A stretch of 64,000 nucleotides of DNA from an uncultured Aquimarina sp. (GTDB taxonomy: Bacteria > Bacteroidota > Bacteroidia > Flavobacteriales > Flavobacteriaceae), in assembly GCA_947496555.1 (NCBI GenBank), contig CANMDH010000008.1, positions 62,001-126,000 on the forward strand, read 5' to 3'. Every line of letters starts with the position of its first letter. The first letter of the stretch is position 1. A program made the translations under genes and the position numbers. This document shows positions 1 through 10,146 of this stretch, in pieces. Below the pieces are notes generated by a model, which made no database searches, was not told the DNA's origin, and saw only the letters and a list, made by a program, of their open reading frames with translations.

Positions 1-1
1 T

Positions 2-1573
2 TTATATTTCAAAGTAAACGAGAAAAACATTGCAGAGTTAGCATCCATGGATATTATTGAACTTTCAGAATGGTTCAAGGAACTTCCGAATTACCAAAGT
101 GAAAAGCAACAGCAAATTTCGGGTGAGATTTTAAAAGAAATTAATGCCCGACTTCAGTTTTTGGTAGACGTGGGCCTTACTTATCTTTCGTTAAATAGAA
201 GCAGTAAATCCCTTTCTGGAGGAGAAGCTCAACGTATTAGACTCGCTACTCAAATAGGATCTCAATTAGTAGGTGTATTATACATTCTTGATGAGCCAAG
301 TATTGGTCTACATCAGAGAGACAATGAAAAACTTATCAATTCTCTTGTTCAACTGCGAGATATTGGTAATTCGGTGATTGTTGTAGAACATGACAAGGAA
401 ATGATAGAACGAGCGGATCATGTCATAGATATAGGTCCTTTGGCAGGAAAACATGGTGGTGAAATTATAAGTGAAGGCACTCCCAAAGAACTGCAACAAC
501 ATGATACCCTTACAGCAGATTATTTAAGTGGTAAAAAACAGATCGAAGTGCCTAGTAAGCGTAGGAAAGGAAACGGAAAAACAATTTCATTAAAAGGAGC
601 TACCGGAAACAACTTAAAAAATATTTCTATTGACATTCCATTAGGTAAAATGATTGCTGTAACCGGGGTTTCAGGTAGTGGAAAATCCACGCTTATTAAC
701 GAAACCCTCTACCCTATTCTCAATGCTCATTATTTTAATGGCGTAAAAAAACCGATGCCTTATAAAAGCATAAAAGGCCTTGAGCACTCGGATAAAGTAA
801 TAGATATCAATCAATCACCTATTGGTAGAACACCCAGGTCAAATCCAGCTACATATACAGGTGTATTTTCAGAAATACGAAGTTTATTTGCAAAAACACC
901 TGAAGCAATGATTAGAGGCTACAAGCCAGGGCGTTTTAGTTTCAATGTTACAGGAGGAAGATGTGAAACCTGTAAAGGTGGTGGTTTACGGGTAATCGAA
1001 ATGAATTTTCTTCCCGACGTATATGTAGAATGCGAAACCTGCCAGGGCAAAAGGTTCAACAGAGAAACTCTTGAAATTAGATACAAAGGAAAATCGATAT
1101 CAGATGTGCTGGAAATGACCATCAATGAAGCCTGTATTTTCTTTGAACACATTCCAAAGATATCAAGGAAATTAAAAACCATACAAAATGTTGGGCTTGG
1201 CTATATCACATTGGGACAACAATCTACCACGTTATCCGGAGGAGAAGCGCAGCGAATAAAACTCGCTACCGAACTATCAAAAAGAGACACCGGTAATACA
1301 TTTTATATTTTAGACGAACCAACAACAGGACTGCACTTTGAAGACATACGTGTTTTAATGGAAGTTCTTAACAAACTGGTTGATAAAGGAAATACTGTTT
1401 TGATTATAGAGCATAATCTAGATGTAATCAAAATGGCGGATTATATTATTGATATTGGCTATGAAGGAGGAAAAAATGGTGGTCAGATCGTAGCAAAAGG
1501 GACACCAGAAGAAATTATTAAAGACAAAAAAAGTTACACGGCAAAGTTTCTTAAAAAAGAACTAGCATCTTAA
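2..1573 (+). CDS. uvrA: UvrA, excinuclease ABC subunit A (C-terminal part, 5' end outside window)
   Basis: UvrA is the damage-sensing ATPase of nucleotide excision repair; it loads UvrB on lesions. The reading frame is open from base 2, so the gene enters from upstream and roughly 520 codons are visible of a protein usually about 940 long. Visible are two ABC signature motifs (LSGGEAQRI, near visible residues 72 and 410), the second Walker A ([10 protein letters not shown]), two Walker B stretches ([11 protein letters not shown] and [11 protein letters not shown]), and the zinc-finger cysteines CETCKGGG...CETCQGKRF. This pattern is unique to UvrA. Family identity is certain; only the first Walker A and the UvrB-binding part are missing because of the window edge. 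The LOG-family gene follows 12 bp downstream and may be co-transcribed. Confidence 0.97.
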   Translation, partial: LYFKVNEKNIAELASMDIIELSEWFKELPNYQSEKQQQISGEILKEINARLQFLVDVGLTYLSLNRSSKSLSGGEAQRIRLATQIGSQLVGVLYILDEPSIGLHQRDNEKLINSLVQLRDIGNSVIVVEHDKEMIERADHVIDIGPLAGKHGGEIISEGTPKELQQHDTLTADYLSGKKQIEVPSKRRKGNGKTISLKGATGNNLKNISIDIPLGKMIAVTGVSGSGKSTLINETLYPILNAHYFNGVKKPMPYKSIKGLEHSDKVIDINQSPIGRTPRSNPATYTGVFSEIRSLFAKTPEAMIRGYKPGRFSFNVTGGRCETCKGGGLRVIEMNFLPDVYVECETCQGKRFNRETLEIRYKGKSISDVLEMTINEACIFFEHIPKISRKLKTIQNVGLGYITLGQQSTTLSGGEAQRIKLATELSKRDTGNTFYILDEPTTGLHFEDIRVLMEVLNKLVDKGNTVLIIEHNLDVIKMADYIIDIGYEGGKNGGQIVAKGTPEEIIKDKKSYTAKFLKKELAS

Positions 1574-1585
1574 ACCAATCAATTT

Positions 1586-2272
1586 ATGAGAGAACAACAC
1601 CACAAAGGCTGGAACGAAATAAAAACAAATGATTCATGGGCAATCTTTAAGATCATGGGTGAATTTGTGAATGGCTTCGAAAAAATGAGTAAAATAGGGC
1701 CTTGCGTATCTATTTTTGGGTCGGCGCGTACCAAAATCGATGACAAATATTACCAACTTGCTGTAGATGTAGCCAAAGAGATTGTTAATAATGGGTATGG
1801 AGTTATTACAGGAGGTGGACCCGGAATCATGGAAGCCGGTAATAAAGGAGCCCATCTTGGTGGCGGAACCTCTGTAGGACTAAACATCGAGCTTCCTTTT
1901 GAACAGCATGACAACCCTTATATAGACAATGACAAAAGCCTTGATTTCGATTACTTTTTTGTGCGTAAAGTTATGTTTGTAAAGTACTCTCAGGGATTTG
2001 TAGTAATGCCTGGTGGTTTTGGGACATTGGATGAACTTTTTGAAGCCATGACACTAATACAAACAAAAAAAATAGCAAAATTCCCTATCATATTGGTAAG
2101 TACCGAGTTCTGGGGAGGGCTAATCGATTGGGTTAAAAAGACGCTTCTTGAGAAATTTGGAAATATAAGCCCTGGAGATTTGGATCTTTTTCATGTTGTC
2201 GACACACCAGAAGAGGTGCTTCAAATTTTGGATAAATTCTATACTGAGTATAATCTTAGTCCAAATTTCTGA
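1586..2272 (+). CDS. LOG-family (TIGR00730) Rossmann-fold nucleotide hydrolase
   Basis: A 228-residue protein of the LOG / lysine-decarboxylase-like family. Both family signatures are present: GGGPGIMEAGNKGAH around residue 77 and PGGFGTLDELFE around residue 143, which form the nucleotide-phosphate site. Characterised relatives hydrolyse the N-glycosidic bond of nucleoside 5'-monophosphates (cytokinin riboside phosphate or AMP/IMP-like substrates); the older name lysine decarboxylase is misleading. The substrate here cannot be read from sequence. It lies 12 bp after uvrA on the same strand. Cytosolic, no signal peptide. Confidence 0.88.
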   Translation: MREQHHKGWNEIKTNDSWAIFKIMGEFVNGFEKMSKIGPCVSIFGSARTKIDDKYYQLAVDVAKEIVNNGYGVITGGGPGIMEAGNKGAHLGGGTSVGLNIELPFEQHDNPYIDNDKSLDFDYFFVRKVMFVKYSQGFVVMPGGFGTLDELFEAMTLIQTKKIAKFPIILVSTEFWGGLIDWVKKTLLEKFGNISPGDLDLFHVVDTPEEVLQILDKFYTEYNLSPNF

Positions 2273-2351
2273 AACACTTCATTGCCAAACCAGTTATTAA
2301 TAGTGAAGGCGGCTTAAAATGTTAATTGCCTTTATGTATATATTGTAAAAA

Positions 2352-5180
2352 TTGAAGATTATAAGAATATATAGTACCATCTTAGCCTTTTTTGTGCTGT
2401 TCACCATATCAGCACAAAATAACATTATTATTGATGCGACTTTGGATACAGAAAAAAAGGTGTTGTCTATTTCGCAAGAGGTAACATATACAAATACCTC
2501 CAAAGACACATTAAACAAGGTGTTTTTTCATGATTGGGCGAATAGTTTTTCGAGTAAAACCACCCCCTTAGGAAAGCGGTTTTCTGAAGATTTTTTAAAA
2601 CGGTTTTATTTTGCCAAAGACAATGAGCGAGGAGGTACTATAGTGCAAAATATAACCGATAAAAACTCAAAATCCCTAAAGTGGGGGCGCCATAAGGGTA
2701 CATCAGATATCATGTGGGTTGAATGCACCTCTCCTCTTTATCCTGGAGAAACTCAAACCTTTGTTTTAAACTACAAAATAAAAATAGCAAGTAGCAAATT
2801 TACGCGATACGGATATCATCCTAACGGAAATTTTGATCTTAAATATTGGTACATCATTCCGGCCGTGTATGATACTAAATGGAATATCTACAGCCATAAA
2901 AATCTTGATGACTTGTATGCTCCAATATCTAACTACAAAATAAATATTACCGTACCTCATGGTTATCATATTGTTAGCGATCTGAATAAGGAGACTATGC
3001 TTTCATCTGAAGAGGAAAAAAGCAAAACTATTAAACTTGAAGGCAACAAAAGAAATGAGATAAATCTCTATATAGAACGAACAGGGAATTTTTATAGTTT
3101 CCCAGCCGATGGGATTGAGTTTGTAAGCAATATAGAAGACAATGATTTAATGCCAGAAATGAAAATTGTGGCAACAGAAAGAATTATAGGCTTTTTACAA
3201 AGTAAGCTAGGGCAGTATCCATTTGACAAAATTCTGGTTTCAGAAAGTGATTACAAAAACAATCCGGTATACGGTTTAAATCAACTTCCTGATATTTTAA
3301 GACCTTTCCCCGATGGTTTTCAATATGAAATAAAACAACTTAAGGCCATAACCGAAAAATATCTTCAAAACACATTAATTATTAACCCAAGACATGATGC
3401 ATGGATAAGAGATGCCATCCACATCTATCTCATGATGTCATATACGGAGCAGTATTACCCTGAAATGAAAATTATAGGTAAGCTTAGCAAAGTAATAGGG
3501 ATACGATGGTTTCATGCGGCAGATTTAGACTTTAATGATCAATATTTTCTTGCGTATAAAAATATGGCTAGGTTATTTTTGGATCAACCCTTATCTGCTC
3601 CAAAAGATCAACTGGTAAAATTCAATCAAAATATTGCCAATGCCTATAAAGCAGGTGTTGGTTTCAAATATCTTGAAGATTATTTGGGAGACGACAATGT
3701 TGTTGACGCGAGCATCAAAGAATTTTACACCCAGAACGTATTACAATTTACCAGTTCACAAAAATATAAAGAGATTCTTGAATCAATATCTAACAAGGAT
3801 ATAGGGTGGTTTTTTGAAGATTATGTACAAACTAATGAAAAGATAGATTTTAAGATTAAGTCTGTAAAAAAACGTAAAGATTCGATCGAAGTAACTATAA
3901 AAAACAAAAGAAACAACGCAATGCCAGTTTCTCTTGTTGGATTAAGAAAAAAAGATGTAGTTTCTAAAACATGGGTTACCAATATAACAGGCACTAAAAA
4001 GGTAAAAATTGCTAATGATGATATTACCAAACTTGTCCTGGATTATGATCAAAATATACCCGAGGTAAACAGACGTAATAATTATAGAAATTTAAAGTGG
4101 ATATTCAATAAACCTATTCAGTTTAGATTATTAGAAGATATTGAAGATCCTAAATATAGTCAAGTATTTTTTATTCCAGAATTCGAGTTTAATGTCTATG
4201 ATGGTTTTACGCTTGCAGGAAAGTTTTACAACAAGACATTTATCAGGCGTGATTTTGAATACAGCATCTCTCCTGCTTACGGACTTAAATCCAATAAATT
4301 ACTAGGATCCGCATCCTTCTTTTTAAGGGATCAAATTGCAGAACATGGATTATATCAAATCCGCTATGGTATCAATGGCAGCATGTTTAGTTATGCGCCG
4401 GATTTGTTATTTAGGAGGCTTTCCTCTTCTGCCAGCTTTTATTTTAGACCAAAAGATTTGAGATCAAACGAAAAGCAAAGATTAACAATTAGGAATGTAA
4501 ATGTTTTTAGAGAAAAAAATGAAGAAAATCCTGTTGAAACTCCAGATTACAATGTATTCAACGCTCGGTACCGATATTCAGACTTCAATTTACTCAATTT
4601 CTTAGGGTATACACTAGATTATCAAATCTCAAAAAATTTCAGTAAGTTTTCTGCTACCATCAATTACAGAAAGCTTTTTCTTAACAACCGACAATTAAAC
4701 TTAAGACTATTTGCAGGTACGTTCCTCTTTAATGATACCGAAAAGGATGGTGATTTCTTTAGTTTTGCTTTAGATAGACCTACAGATTATTTATTTGATT
4801 TTAACTATTTAGGGCGTAGTGAAGACACAGGTTTTGTAAGTCAGCAAATTATTATTGCAGAAGGCGGGTTTAAATCCCAACTAGACTATCCTTTTGCCAA
4901 TCAATGGATTACTACATTAAATGCCAACACCAATATTTGGAACTGGATTTATGCCTATGGCGATGTCGGAATTGTAAAAAACAAAGGTATTTCTCCCAAA
5001 TATGTCTTTGATGCCGGAGTACGGCTAAGTTTGGTTGCAGATTATTTTGAAGTGTTCTTTCCGGTAGTATCTAATAAAGGATGGGAAATTGCACAACCAA
5101 ATTATGATGAACAAATTAGATTTATCATTACTTTAAGCCCAGAGACATTGATCGGTTTATTTACTAGAGAGTGGTATTAA
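2352..5180 (+). CDS. Secreted M1-peptidase-like protein lacking zinc ligands, with outer-membrane-barrel-like C-terminus
   Basis: A 942-residue protein starting at a TTG directly before a signal peptide (MKIIRIYST...FTISAQ). Residues about 30-500 resemble gluzincin M1 aminopeptidases, but the expected HExxH reads TEKYL at residues 334-338 and the region of the downstream glutamate reads WIRDA (D354), so the catalytic zinc site appears lost. From about residue 580 the sequence changes to alternating hydrophobic/aromatic beta-strands with short turns and ends in an aromatic Trp-Tyr, as outer-membrane beta-barrels do. I infer a periplasmic non-catalytic M1-like domain carried by a barrel. Flavobacteria encode similar long proteins that are commonly annotated simply as M1 aminopeptidases; peptidase activity should not be assumed. 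Monocistronic by spacing. Confidence 0.7.
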   Translation: MKIIRIYSTILAFFVLFTISAQNNIIIDATLDTEKKVLSISQEVTYTNTSKDTLNKVFFHDWANSFSSKTTPLGKRFSEDFLKRFYFAKDNERGGTIVQNITDKNSKSLKWGRHKGTSDIMWVECTSPLYPGETQTFVLNYKIKIASSKFTRYGYHPNGNFDLKYWYIIPAVYDTKWNIYSHKNLDDLYAPISNYKINITVPHGYHIVSDLNKETMLSSEEEKSKTIKLEGNKRNEINLYIERTGNFYSFPADGIEFVSNIEDNDLMPEMKIVATERIIGFLQSKLGQYPFDKILVSESDYKNNPVYGLNQLPDILRPFPDGFQYEIKQLKAITEKYLQNTLIINPRHDAWIRDAIHIYLMMSYTEQYYPEMKIIGKLSKVIGIRWFHAADLDFNDQYFLAYKNMARLFLDQPLSAPKDQLVKFNQNIANAYKAGVGFKYLEDYLGDDNVVDASIKEFYTQNVLQFTSSQKYKEILESISNKDIGWFFEDYVQTNEKIDFKIKSVKKRKDSIEVTIKNKRNNAMPVSLVGLRKKDVVSKTWVTNITGTKKVKIANDDITKLVLDYDQNIPEVNRRNNYRNLKWIFNKPIQFRLLEDIEDPKYSQVFFIPEFEFNVYDGFTLAGKFYNKTFIRRDFEYSISPAYGLKSNKLLGSASFFLRDQIAEHGLYQIRYGINGSMFSYAPDLLFRRLSSSASFYFRPKDLRSNEKQRLTIRNVNVFREKNEENPVETPDYNVFNARYRYSDFNLLNFLGYTLDYQISKNFSKFSATINYRKLFLNNRQLNLRLFAGTFLFNDTEKDGDFFSFALDRPTDYLFDFNYLGRSEDTGFVSQQIIIAEGGFKSQLDYPFANQWITTLNANTNIWNWIYAYGDVGIVKNKGISPKYVFDAGVRLSLVADYFEVFFPVVSNKGWEIAQPNYDEQIRFIITLSPETLIGLFTREWY

Positions 5181-5326
5181 TATCTTTGAAAGACGGCAAA
5201 AAAGTATAAATGTGAAAATTTTGAATATTTGTTAACCAATCCTTAAATTAACGGTCAAAACAGATAATTTATCAATAAAAATGTCTTTTCAGTAAATAAT
5301 ATTCAATAAATTTAAGAGTTTCAGCC

Positions 5327-5357
5327 TTGCAATTGGTCTGTATTTTAGCTAAATTTG
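5327..5357 (+). promoter_or_regulatory. Bacteroidota-type promoter of the E1 dehydrogenase gene
   Basis: A TAAATTTG box (5350-5357) matches the Bacteroidota -7 consensus TAnnTTTG. A TTGC at 5327-5330, close to the -33 consensus TTTG, precedes it by the expected 19 bases. The start codon at 5379 lies 21 bases downstream. Pattern match only. Confidence 0.5.
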
Positions 5358-5378
5358 CAAACCTAAAATGTCGTTTGT

Positions 5379-7793
5379 ATGCAACCTGAAATTATAAGCT
5401 CATCTAATATATCCTTTGAAGAATATAGAAATCAAATACTTAGAGATTTCAAAATTGCATGTATCAGTAGAGAGTGCAGCTTGTTAGGTAGGCGTGAAGT
5501 GTTGACGGGTAAATCCAAATTCGGAATTTTTGGAGGAGGAAAAGAGCTACCACAATTGGCAATGGCCAGAGTTTTTAAGGATGGTGATTTTAGATCAGGA
5601 TATTATAGGGATCAAACCTTTATGATGGCTATTGATCAATATACTGTAGAACACTTTTTTGCCGGATTGTATGCACATACAGACATCAATAAAGAGCCAT
5701 TTGCTGCAGGAAGACAGATGGGTGGGCATTTTGCAACGCACAGCCTTAATGAAGATGGTAGTTGGAAAAACCTAACCCAGCAAAAAAATTCAAGTGCAGA
5801 CATCTCTCCTACCGCCGGTCAAATGCCCAGGTTATTAGGTTTGGCGCAAGCCTCAAAAGTATATCGTAATGAGAAAAGCGTAGCTGATTCGACCAATTTC
5901 TCTAATAAAGGAAATGAGATCGCCTGGGGTACTATAGGAAACGCTAGTACAAGTGAAGGCTTGTTCTGGGAAACGGTAAACGCAGGTGCTGTATTACAAG
6001 TACCCATGGTAATTAGCATTTGGGATGATGAATATGGTATTTCGGTACATGCAAAGCACCAAACTGCAAAAGAGGATATCTCATTAATTCTTGAAGGTTT
6101 CAGGCGAGATGAAAATCATGAAGGCTATGAAATTTTAAAAGTTAATGGTTGGGATTATCCCGCTTTAATTGATGCTTATGAAACTGCAGATGAACTTGCT
6201 CGTGAAAAACATATCCCGGTTATAATTCATGTAAAAGAACTTACTCAGCCTCAAGGACACTCTACTTCAGGTTCTCATGAAAGATATAAAAGCGAAGAAC
6301 GATTAAACTGGGAAAGAGAACATGATTGCAATAAGAAGTTCAAAGAATGGATTATTGAACATAATATTGCTACTGTTGAAGAGATCATAGATATCGAGAA
6401 AACAGCGAAAAAAGAAGTTAGACAAGGAAAGAACAATGCTTGGAACGCTTATCTAGTTGAACTAAAGTCTGAACAAAACGAAGCCCTGACACTATTAAAG
6501 GCTTTGGAAGAAAAGAGTGCCAACAAAAACTTCATTTCCCCTATAATTAATACATTATCTTCCAAAGAAGATCCAATAAGAAAGGATATTCTTGAAGCGG
6601 CAAGAAAAGTATTGCGATATGTTACTAAAGAGGATTTTGAAGAAAAGTCTGCTCTTCAAAAATGGGTTACAGAGTATTTAAATACTATCCAGCCAAAATA
6701 TAGCGATCACCTCTACAATGAATTTGACTCTAAGGTTACAAATATTAACGAAGTTAAACCACAATATGAGGAGAATGCTCCTCTTGTAGACGGTAGAATT
6801 ATAATACGTGATAATTTTGAACAATTATTCGAGAGAGTTCCCAAAGCTCTTATTTTTGGTGAAGACAGTGGTAAGATTGGAGATGTAAACCAGGGATTAG
6901 AAGGTTTGCAGGAAAAATTTGGAGAAATAAGAATCTCAGACACAGGTATTCGAGAAGCTACCATTATCGGGCAAGGTATCGGTATGGCTATGCGCGGACT
7001 TAGACCTATTGCAGAAATACAATATCTTGACTATATCATGTATTGTATACAAGGTTTAAGTGACGATTTAGCCACTTTGCGATATCGTACCTTTGCCAAG
7101 CAAAAAGCTCCTTTGATTGTAAGAACCAGAGGACATCGATTAGAAGGGATCTGGCATTCGGGATCGCAAATGGGAGGTCTCGTTCATTTGTTAAGAGGAA
7201 TACACATCTTGGTTCCTAGAAATATGACCAAAGCTGCTGGTTTTTATAATACCGTTATGGAAAGTGATGAACCTGCCGTTATTGTGGAATGCCTTAACGG
7301 ATATCGCTTAAAAGAGAAAATGCCAAACAATTTGGCAGAGACTCGAACACCTATAGGCGTAGTTGAAACCATTAAAGAAGGAACCGATATTACCTTAGTT
7401 TCATACGGTTCAACACTTAGATTAGTTGAACAAGCAGCCAAAGAATTACTTTCTGTAGGAATCAATGCAGAAGTAATTGATGTACAGTCCTTGCTTCCTT
7501 TCGACCTTAATCATGACATTGTGAAGAGCGTAGCCAAAACCAATCGTTTATTAATTATAGACGAGGATGTTCCCGGTGGTGCTACAGGATATATTTTACA
7601 CAAATTGATCGATGAGCAAAATGTATATCAATATTTAGACAGTAAACCACAAACACTAAGCGCACAGCCACATAGACCAGCATTTGGTACCGATGGGGAT
7701 TATTTCAGTAAACCATCTACCGAAGACATTTTTGAAAAAGTATACGCTATCATGACTGAAGCAGATCCTATAAATTATCCAGAATTACGATAA
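5379..7793 (+). CDS. Fused E1 alpha/beta component of 2-oxoacid (branched-chain) dehydrogenase
   Basis: An 804-residue thiamine-diphosphate enzyme joining the E1 alpha and beta subunits of a 2-oxoacid dehydrogenase complex in one chain, an arrangement common in Bacteroidota. The alpha part (about residues 1-400) carries the ThDP-binding region around GTIGNASTSEGLFWE and the HSTSGSHERY loop; the beta part (about 460-804) contains FGEDSGKIGDVNQG, IREATIIGQGIGMAMRG and the C-terminal transketolase domain (DVQSLLPFD, DEDVPGGATGY). The likely substrate is 2-oxoisovalerate and relatives, feeding branched-chain acyl-CoA for iso-fatty acids, but pyruvate-type use is not excluded. E2 and E3 are not in the window. 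It ends 4 bp from the end of a convergent gene. Confidence 0.9.
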   Translation: MQPEIISSSNISFEEYRNQILRDFKIACISRECSLLGRREVLTGKSKFGIFGGGKELPQLAMARVFKDGDFRSGYYRDQTFMMAIDQYTVEHFFAGLYAHTDINKEPFAAGRQMGGHFATHSLNEDGSWKNLTQQKNSSADISPTAGQMPRLLGLAQASKVYRNEKSVADSTNFSNKGNEIAWGTIGNASTSEGLFWETVNAGAVLQVPMVISIWDDEYGISVHAKHQTAKEDISLILEGFRRDENHEGYEILKVNGWDYPALIDAYETADELAREKHIPVIIHVKELTQPQGHSTSGSHERYKSEERLNWEREHDCNKKFKEWIIEHNIATVEEIIDIEKTAKKEVRQGKNNAWNAYLVELKSEQNEALTLLKALEEKSANKNFISPIINTLSSKEDPIRKDILEAARKVLRYVTKEDFEEKSALQKWVTEYLNTIQPKYSDHLYNEFDSKVTNINEVKPQYEENAPLVDGRIIIRDNFEQLFERVPKALIFGEDSGKIGDVNQGLEGLQEKFGEIRISDTGIREATIIGQGIGMAMRGLRPIAEIQYLDYIMYCIQGLSDDLATLRYRTFAKQKAPLIVRTRGHRLEGIWHSGSQMGGLVHLLRGIHILVPRNMTKAAGFYNTVMESDEPAVIVECLNGYRLKEKMPNNLAETRTPIGVVETIKEGTDITLVSYGSTLRLVEQAAKELLSVGINAEVIDVQSLLPFDLNHDIVKSVAKTNRLLIIDEDVPGGATGYILHKLIDEQNVYQYLDSKPQTLSAQPHRPAFGTDGDYFSKPSTEDIFEKVYAIMTEADPINYPELR

Positions 7794-7797
7794 TTTT

Positions 7798-8415
7798 TTA
7801 TTGAAAATCCTCAATTTTGATACGTTTACCGTTTTTGTAAGAGATCACAAATATTCGCTTATCAAATAAACCAGATTCGATGAGGGTTTTCCTGAAAGCT
7901 TGTGCTTCTGCTAATGTCTCAAAAATTCCTAAACTAAATTTGTAAAGAGAAGTATCATTATACACTAATGTATTTGTAAACTTTTCTGAAACTGCAGCGA
8001 TCTTTTTATCATTCAATGCTTTTATCTGTACAGAAAATATAGTGTCTTTATTAATCAAACTTCTATAAAGATACAAGTCTTGGATTTCTTTAATATTAGC
8101 TTGTTCTTTTTTTACCAGCTCCAATTCTAGTTTTGTAGCCTCTAATTCATGTTGAATTAAGGAGAGTTCATTTGATTGATCTTCTTTTAAAATTTCTTTG
8201 GAAGACTTACTCGAATAAAAAGCGTTAGCAACTAGAAAAACGGCTAACAATAAAAGAACCACAGAGAATGATCCATACAATCTATTCGTTTTTTTACTTT
8301 TCTTCAGCTTGTCCACCTCTAATTCTAAGAGACCCTCAAGCTTTTGTTGTTTAATCTCGGATTTTTCTATCTGATAGTGCAGAGACAAAAGATCCTCATC
8401 TTTAATAACCTTCAT
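7798..8415 (-). CDS. Single-pass membrane protein with coiled coil and SPOR-like C-terminus
   Basis: A 205-residue protein. The N-terminal 45 residues are charged and helical (LSLHYQIEKSEIKQQKLEG), then one transmembrane segment (about 50-66: VVLLLLAVFLVANAF), a coiled coil (about 75-110), and a C-terminal domain (about 125-205: FSVQIKAL...KFSLGIFETLAEAQAFRKTL) whose strand-helix-strand layout and wording resemble a SPOR domain, which binds denuded septal peptidoglycan. The first 40 residues are clearly homologous to the next gene upstream on this strand, so the pair arose by duplication. A cell-envelope or division role is inferred only from the SPOR-like end. Confidence 0.6.
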   Translation of the reverse strand: MKVIKDEDLLSLHYQIEKSEIKQQKLEGLLELEVDKLKKSKKTNRLYGSFSVVLLLLAVFLVANAFYSSKSSKEILKEDQSNELSLIQHELEATKLELELVKKEQANIKEIQDLYLYRSLINKDTIFSVQIKALNDKKIAAVSEKFTNTLVYNDTSLYKFSLGIFETLAEAQAFRKTLIESGLFDKRIFVISYKNGKRIKIEDFQ

Positions 8416-8467
8416 TATTGGGGTAGTTTATGGGGTTATAGTTATTTTAAAGATAAAATCACCACGC

Positions 8468-9232
8468 TTAAAGGAGTTTCTGTTCGGTTATTCTATAAAC
8501 AATTCCATTATTTGTTTCCAGAATCAAGATTGGGTTATCTTTAATAATTCTCTGAAAAGCTTTTAATGGAAAACCACTTGAGATTTGATTAATATTTTCA
8601 ATTCTCGCCCTCGCTTTATCGTCAAGTTCTAGAATTCTAGATGTAGAATTCTGGTTATGAATATAATAATTATTATACAAAAAATACAATGTATCTCCAT
8701 TTTTGTCTATATCATACTCCGCTTCTCCATATTCTTTAGCTTTTTTTACCGCTCTTCTTCCTTCATAATACTCTATAAAATCGGCTTCTATAAAAATTGC
8801 ATCGTTACTTTCAAAAGCTCTGGTTACATAACAATATTGCCGCTCAAATTTAAGAGTTGGCTCGCCATTTATCGAATCATTTTCTACAATTAAAGAATCT
8901 TCTACAAGTGTTACGCTTTCTTTTTGTTCTAAAATATCGGCTTTTAGCTTGGTTACTTCATTCAGCAAAGAATCATTAATTACTTGAAGTTTATCAATTT
9001 CATTTGACTCCTCTGAAGAAAAAAATGTATCGTTCTTCATCATATAAAAACTACCTGCAATCATTAACACAATAAGACCTATAATAAAAGAGAAGTATAG
9101 ATTACTAACTTTTTTGCTTCTTTTTAAATCTTTGGAAATCGACATAAGTCGATCCTCCATTTTTTGCTGCTTAATATCAGTTTTTTCAATCTGATAATGC
9201 ATCGATAGAATCTCTTCTTCTTTTTTATCCAT
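8468..9232 (-). CDS. Coiled-coil membrane protein, paralogue of its neighbour
   Basis: 254 residues from the ATG at 9232 (MDKKEEEILSMHYQIEK). This start is preferred to the ATG four codons earlier because it aligns with the paralogous neighbour. Layout: charged helical N-terminus, one transmembrane segment (about residues 46-63), a coiled coil (about 75-110), then a folded C-terminal part of about 130 residues with no motif I recognise; it is not SPOR-like. The shared N-terminus but different C-terminus suggests a common membrane anchor carrying different periplasmic or cytoplasmic heads. Probably co-transcribed with the gene at 7798-8415. Function unknown. Confidence 0.6.
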   Translation of the reverse strand: MDKKEEEILSMHYQIEKTDIKQQKMEDRLMSISKDLKRSKKVSNLYFSFIIGLIVLMIAGSFYMMKNDTFFSSEESNEIDKLQVINDSLLNEVTKLKADILEQKESVTLVEDSLIVENDSINGEPTLKFERQYCYVTRAFESNDAIFIEADFIEYYEGRRAVKKAKEYGEAEYDIDKNGDTLYFLYNNYYIHNQNSTSRILELDDKARARIENINQISSGFPLKAFQRIIKDNPILILETNNGIVYRITEQKLL

Positions 9233-9283
9233 GATGTAAAACAATTAATCCCCCATCCTCGTACATACAACCAGACACCTAAA

Positions 9284-10126
9284 TTAAGGAATCCATTTGA
9301 TATCCCTAAAATTAGGTTTTCTTTTTTCCAAAAAGGCATCTCTTCCTTCCTTAGCTTCATCTGTCATATACGCCAATCGTGTCGCTTCCCCTGCAAATAC
9401 TTGTTGCCCAACCATTCCGTCATCGGTAAGATTCATCGCAAATTTTAGCATTTTAATAGATGTTGGTGATTTTTCAAGAATCTCTTGTGCCCATTCATAT
9501 GCTGTATCTTCTAAATCATCATGAGGAATTACTGCATTTACCATCCCCATTTCGTATGCCTCTTGTGCAGAATAATTTCTTCCTAAAAAGAAAATTTCTC
9601 GCGCTTTTTTCTGACCAACCATTTTTGCCAAGTAAGCAGACCCATACCCACCATCAAAACTGGTTACATCGGCATCGGTTTGTTTAAAAATTGCATGTTC
9701 TTTACTGGCCAGCGTAAGATCACAAACTACATGCAAACTATGTCCTCCTCCTACAGCCCATCCTGGAACTACAGCAATTACAACCTTGGGCATAAACCGT
9801 ATAAGCCTCTGAACTTCTAAAATATTCAACCTGTGCATTCCATCGTTACCTACATACCCCTGATGACCTCTTGCTTTTTGGTCCCCTCCGCTACAAAAAC
9901 TATATACTCCATCTTTTGTAGATGGTCCTTCAGCAGAAAGCAATACCACTCCTATAGAGGTGTCTTCTTGAGCATCATAAAAAGCATCATAAAGTTCACT
10001 TGTTGTATTAGGACGAAAGGCGTTACGAACATTTGGTCTGTTAAATGCTATACGTGCAACACCATTCGATTTTTTATATGTTATATCTTGGTATTCCTTC
10101 GCTGTTTTCCAGTCTATTGAGTTCAT
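9284..10126 (-). CDS. menB: 1,4-dihydroxy-2-naphthoyl-CoA synthase MenB
   Basis: 280 residues of the crotonase superfamily. MenB closes the second ring of the naphthoquinone in menaquinone synthesis, turning o-succinylbenzoyl-CoA into DHNA-CoA. Typical features are YSFCSGGDQKARG near residue 78, VPGWAVGGGHSLHVVCDLTLAS (oxyanion hole), DADVTSFDGGYGSAYLA, and the C-terminal FLEKRKPNF, all diagnostic of MenB rather than general enoyl-CoA hydratases. menD, menF and a hotdog thioesterase lie about 3 kb away on the same strand, separated by unrelated genes. A TATTTTTG -7-like box lies upstream (10147-10154 on the minus strand). Confidence 0.95.
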   Translation of the reverse strand: MNSIDWKTAKEYQDITYKKSNGVARIAFNRPNVRNAFRPNTTSELYDAFYDAQEDTSIGVVLLSAEGPSTKDGVYSFCSGGDQKARGHQGYVGNDGMHRLNILEVQRLIRFMPKVVIAVVPGWAVGGGHSLHVVCDLTLASKEHAIFKQTDADVTSFDGGYGSAYLAKMVGQKKAREIFFLGRNYSAQEAYEMGMVNAVIPHDDLEDTAYEWAQEILEKSPTSIKMLKFAMNLTDDGMVGQQVFAGEATRLAYMTDEAKEGRDAFLEKRKPNFRDIKWIP

Positions 10127-10146
10127 TGTATTTTTTTTAATTATCC

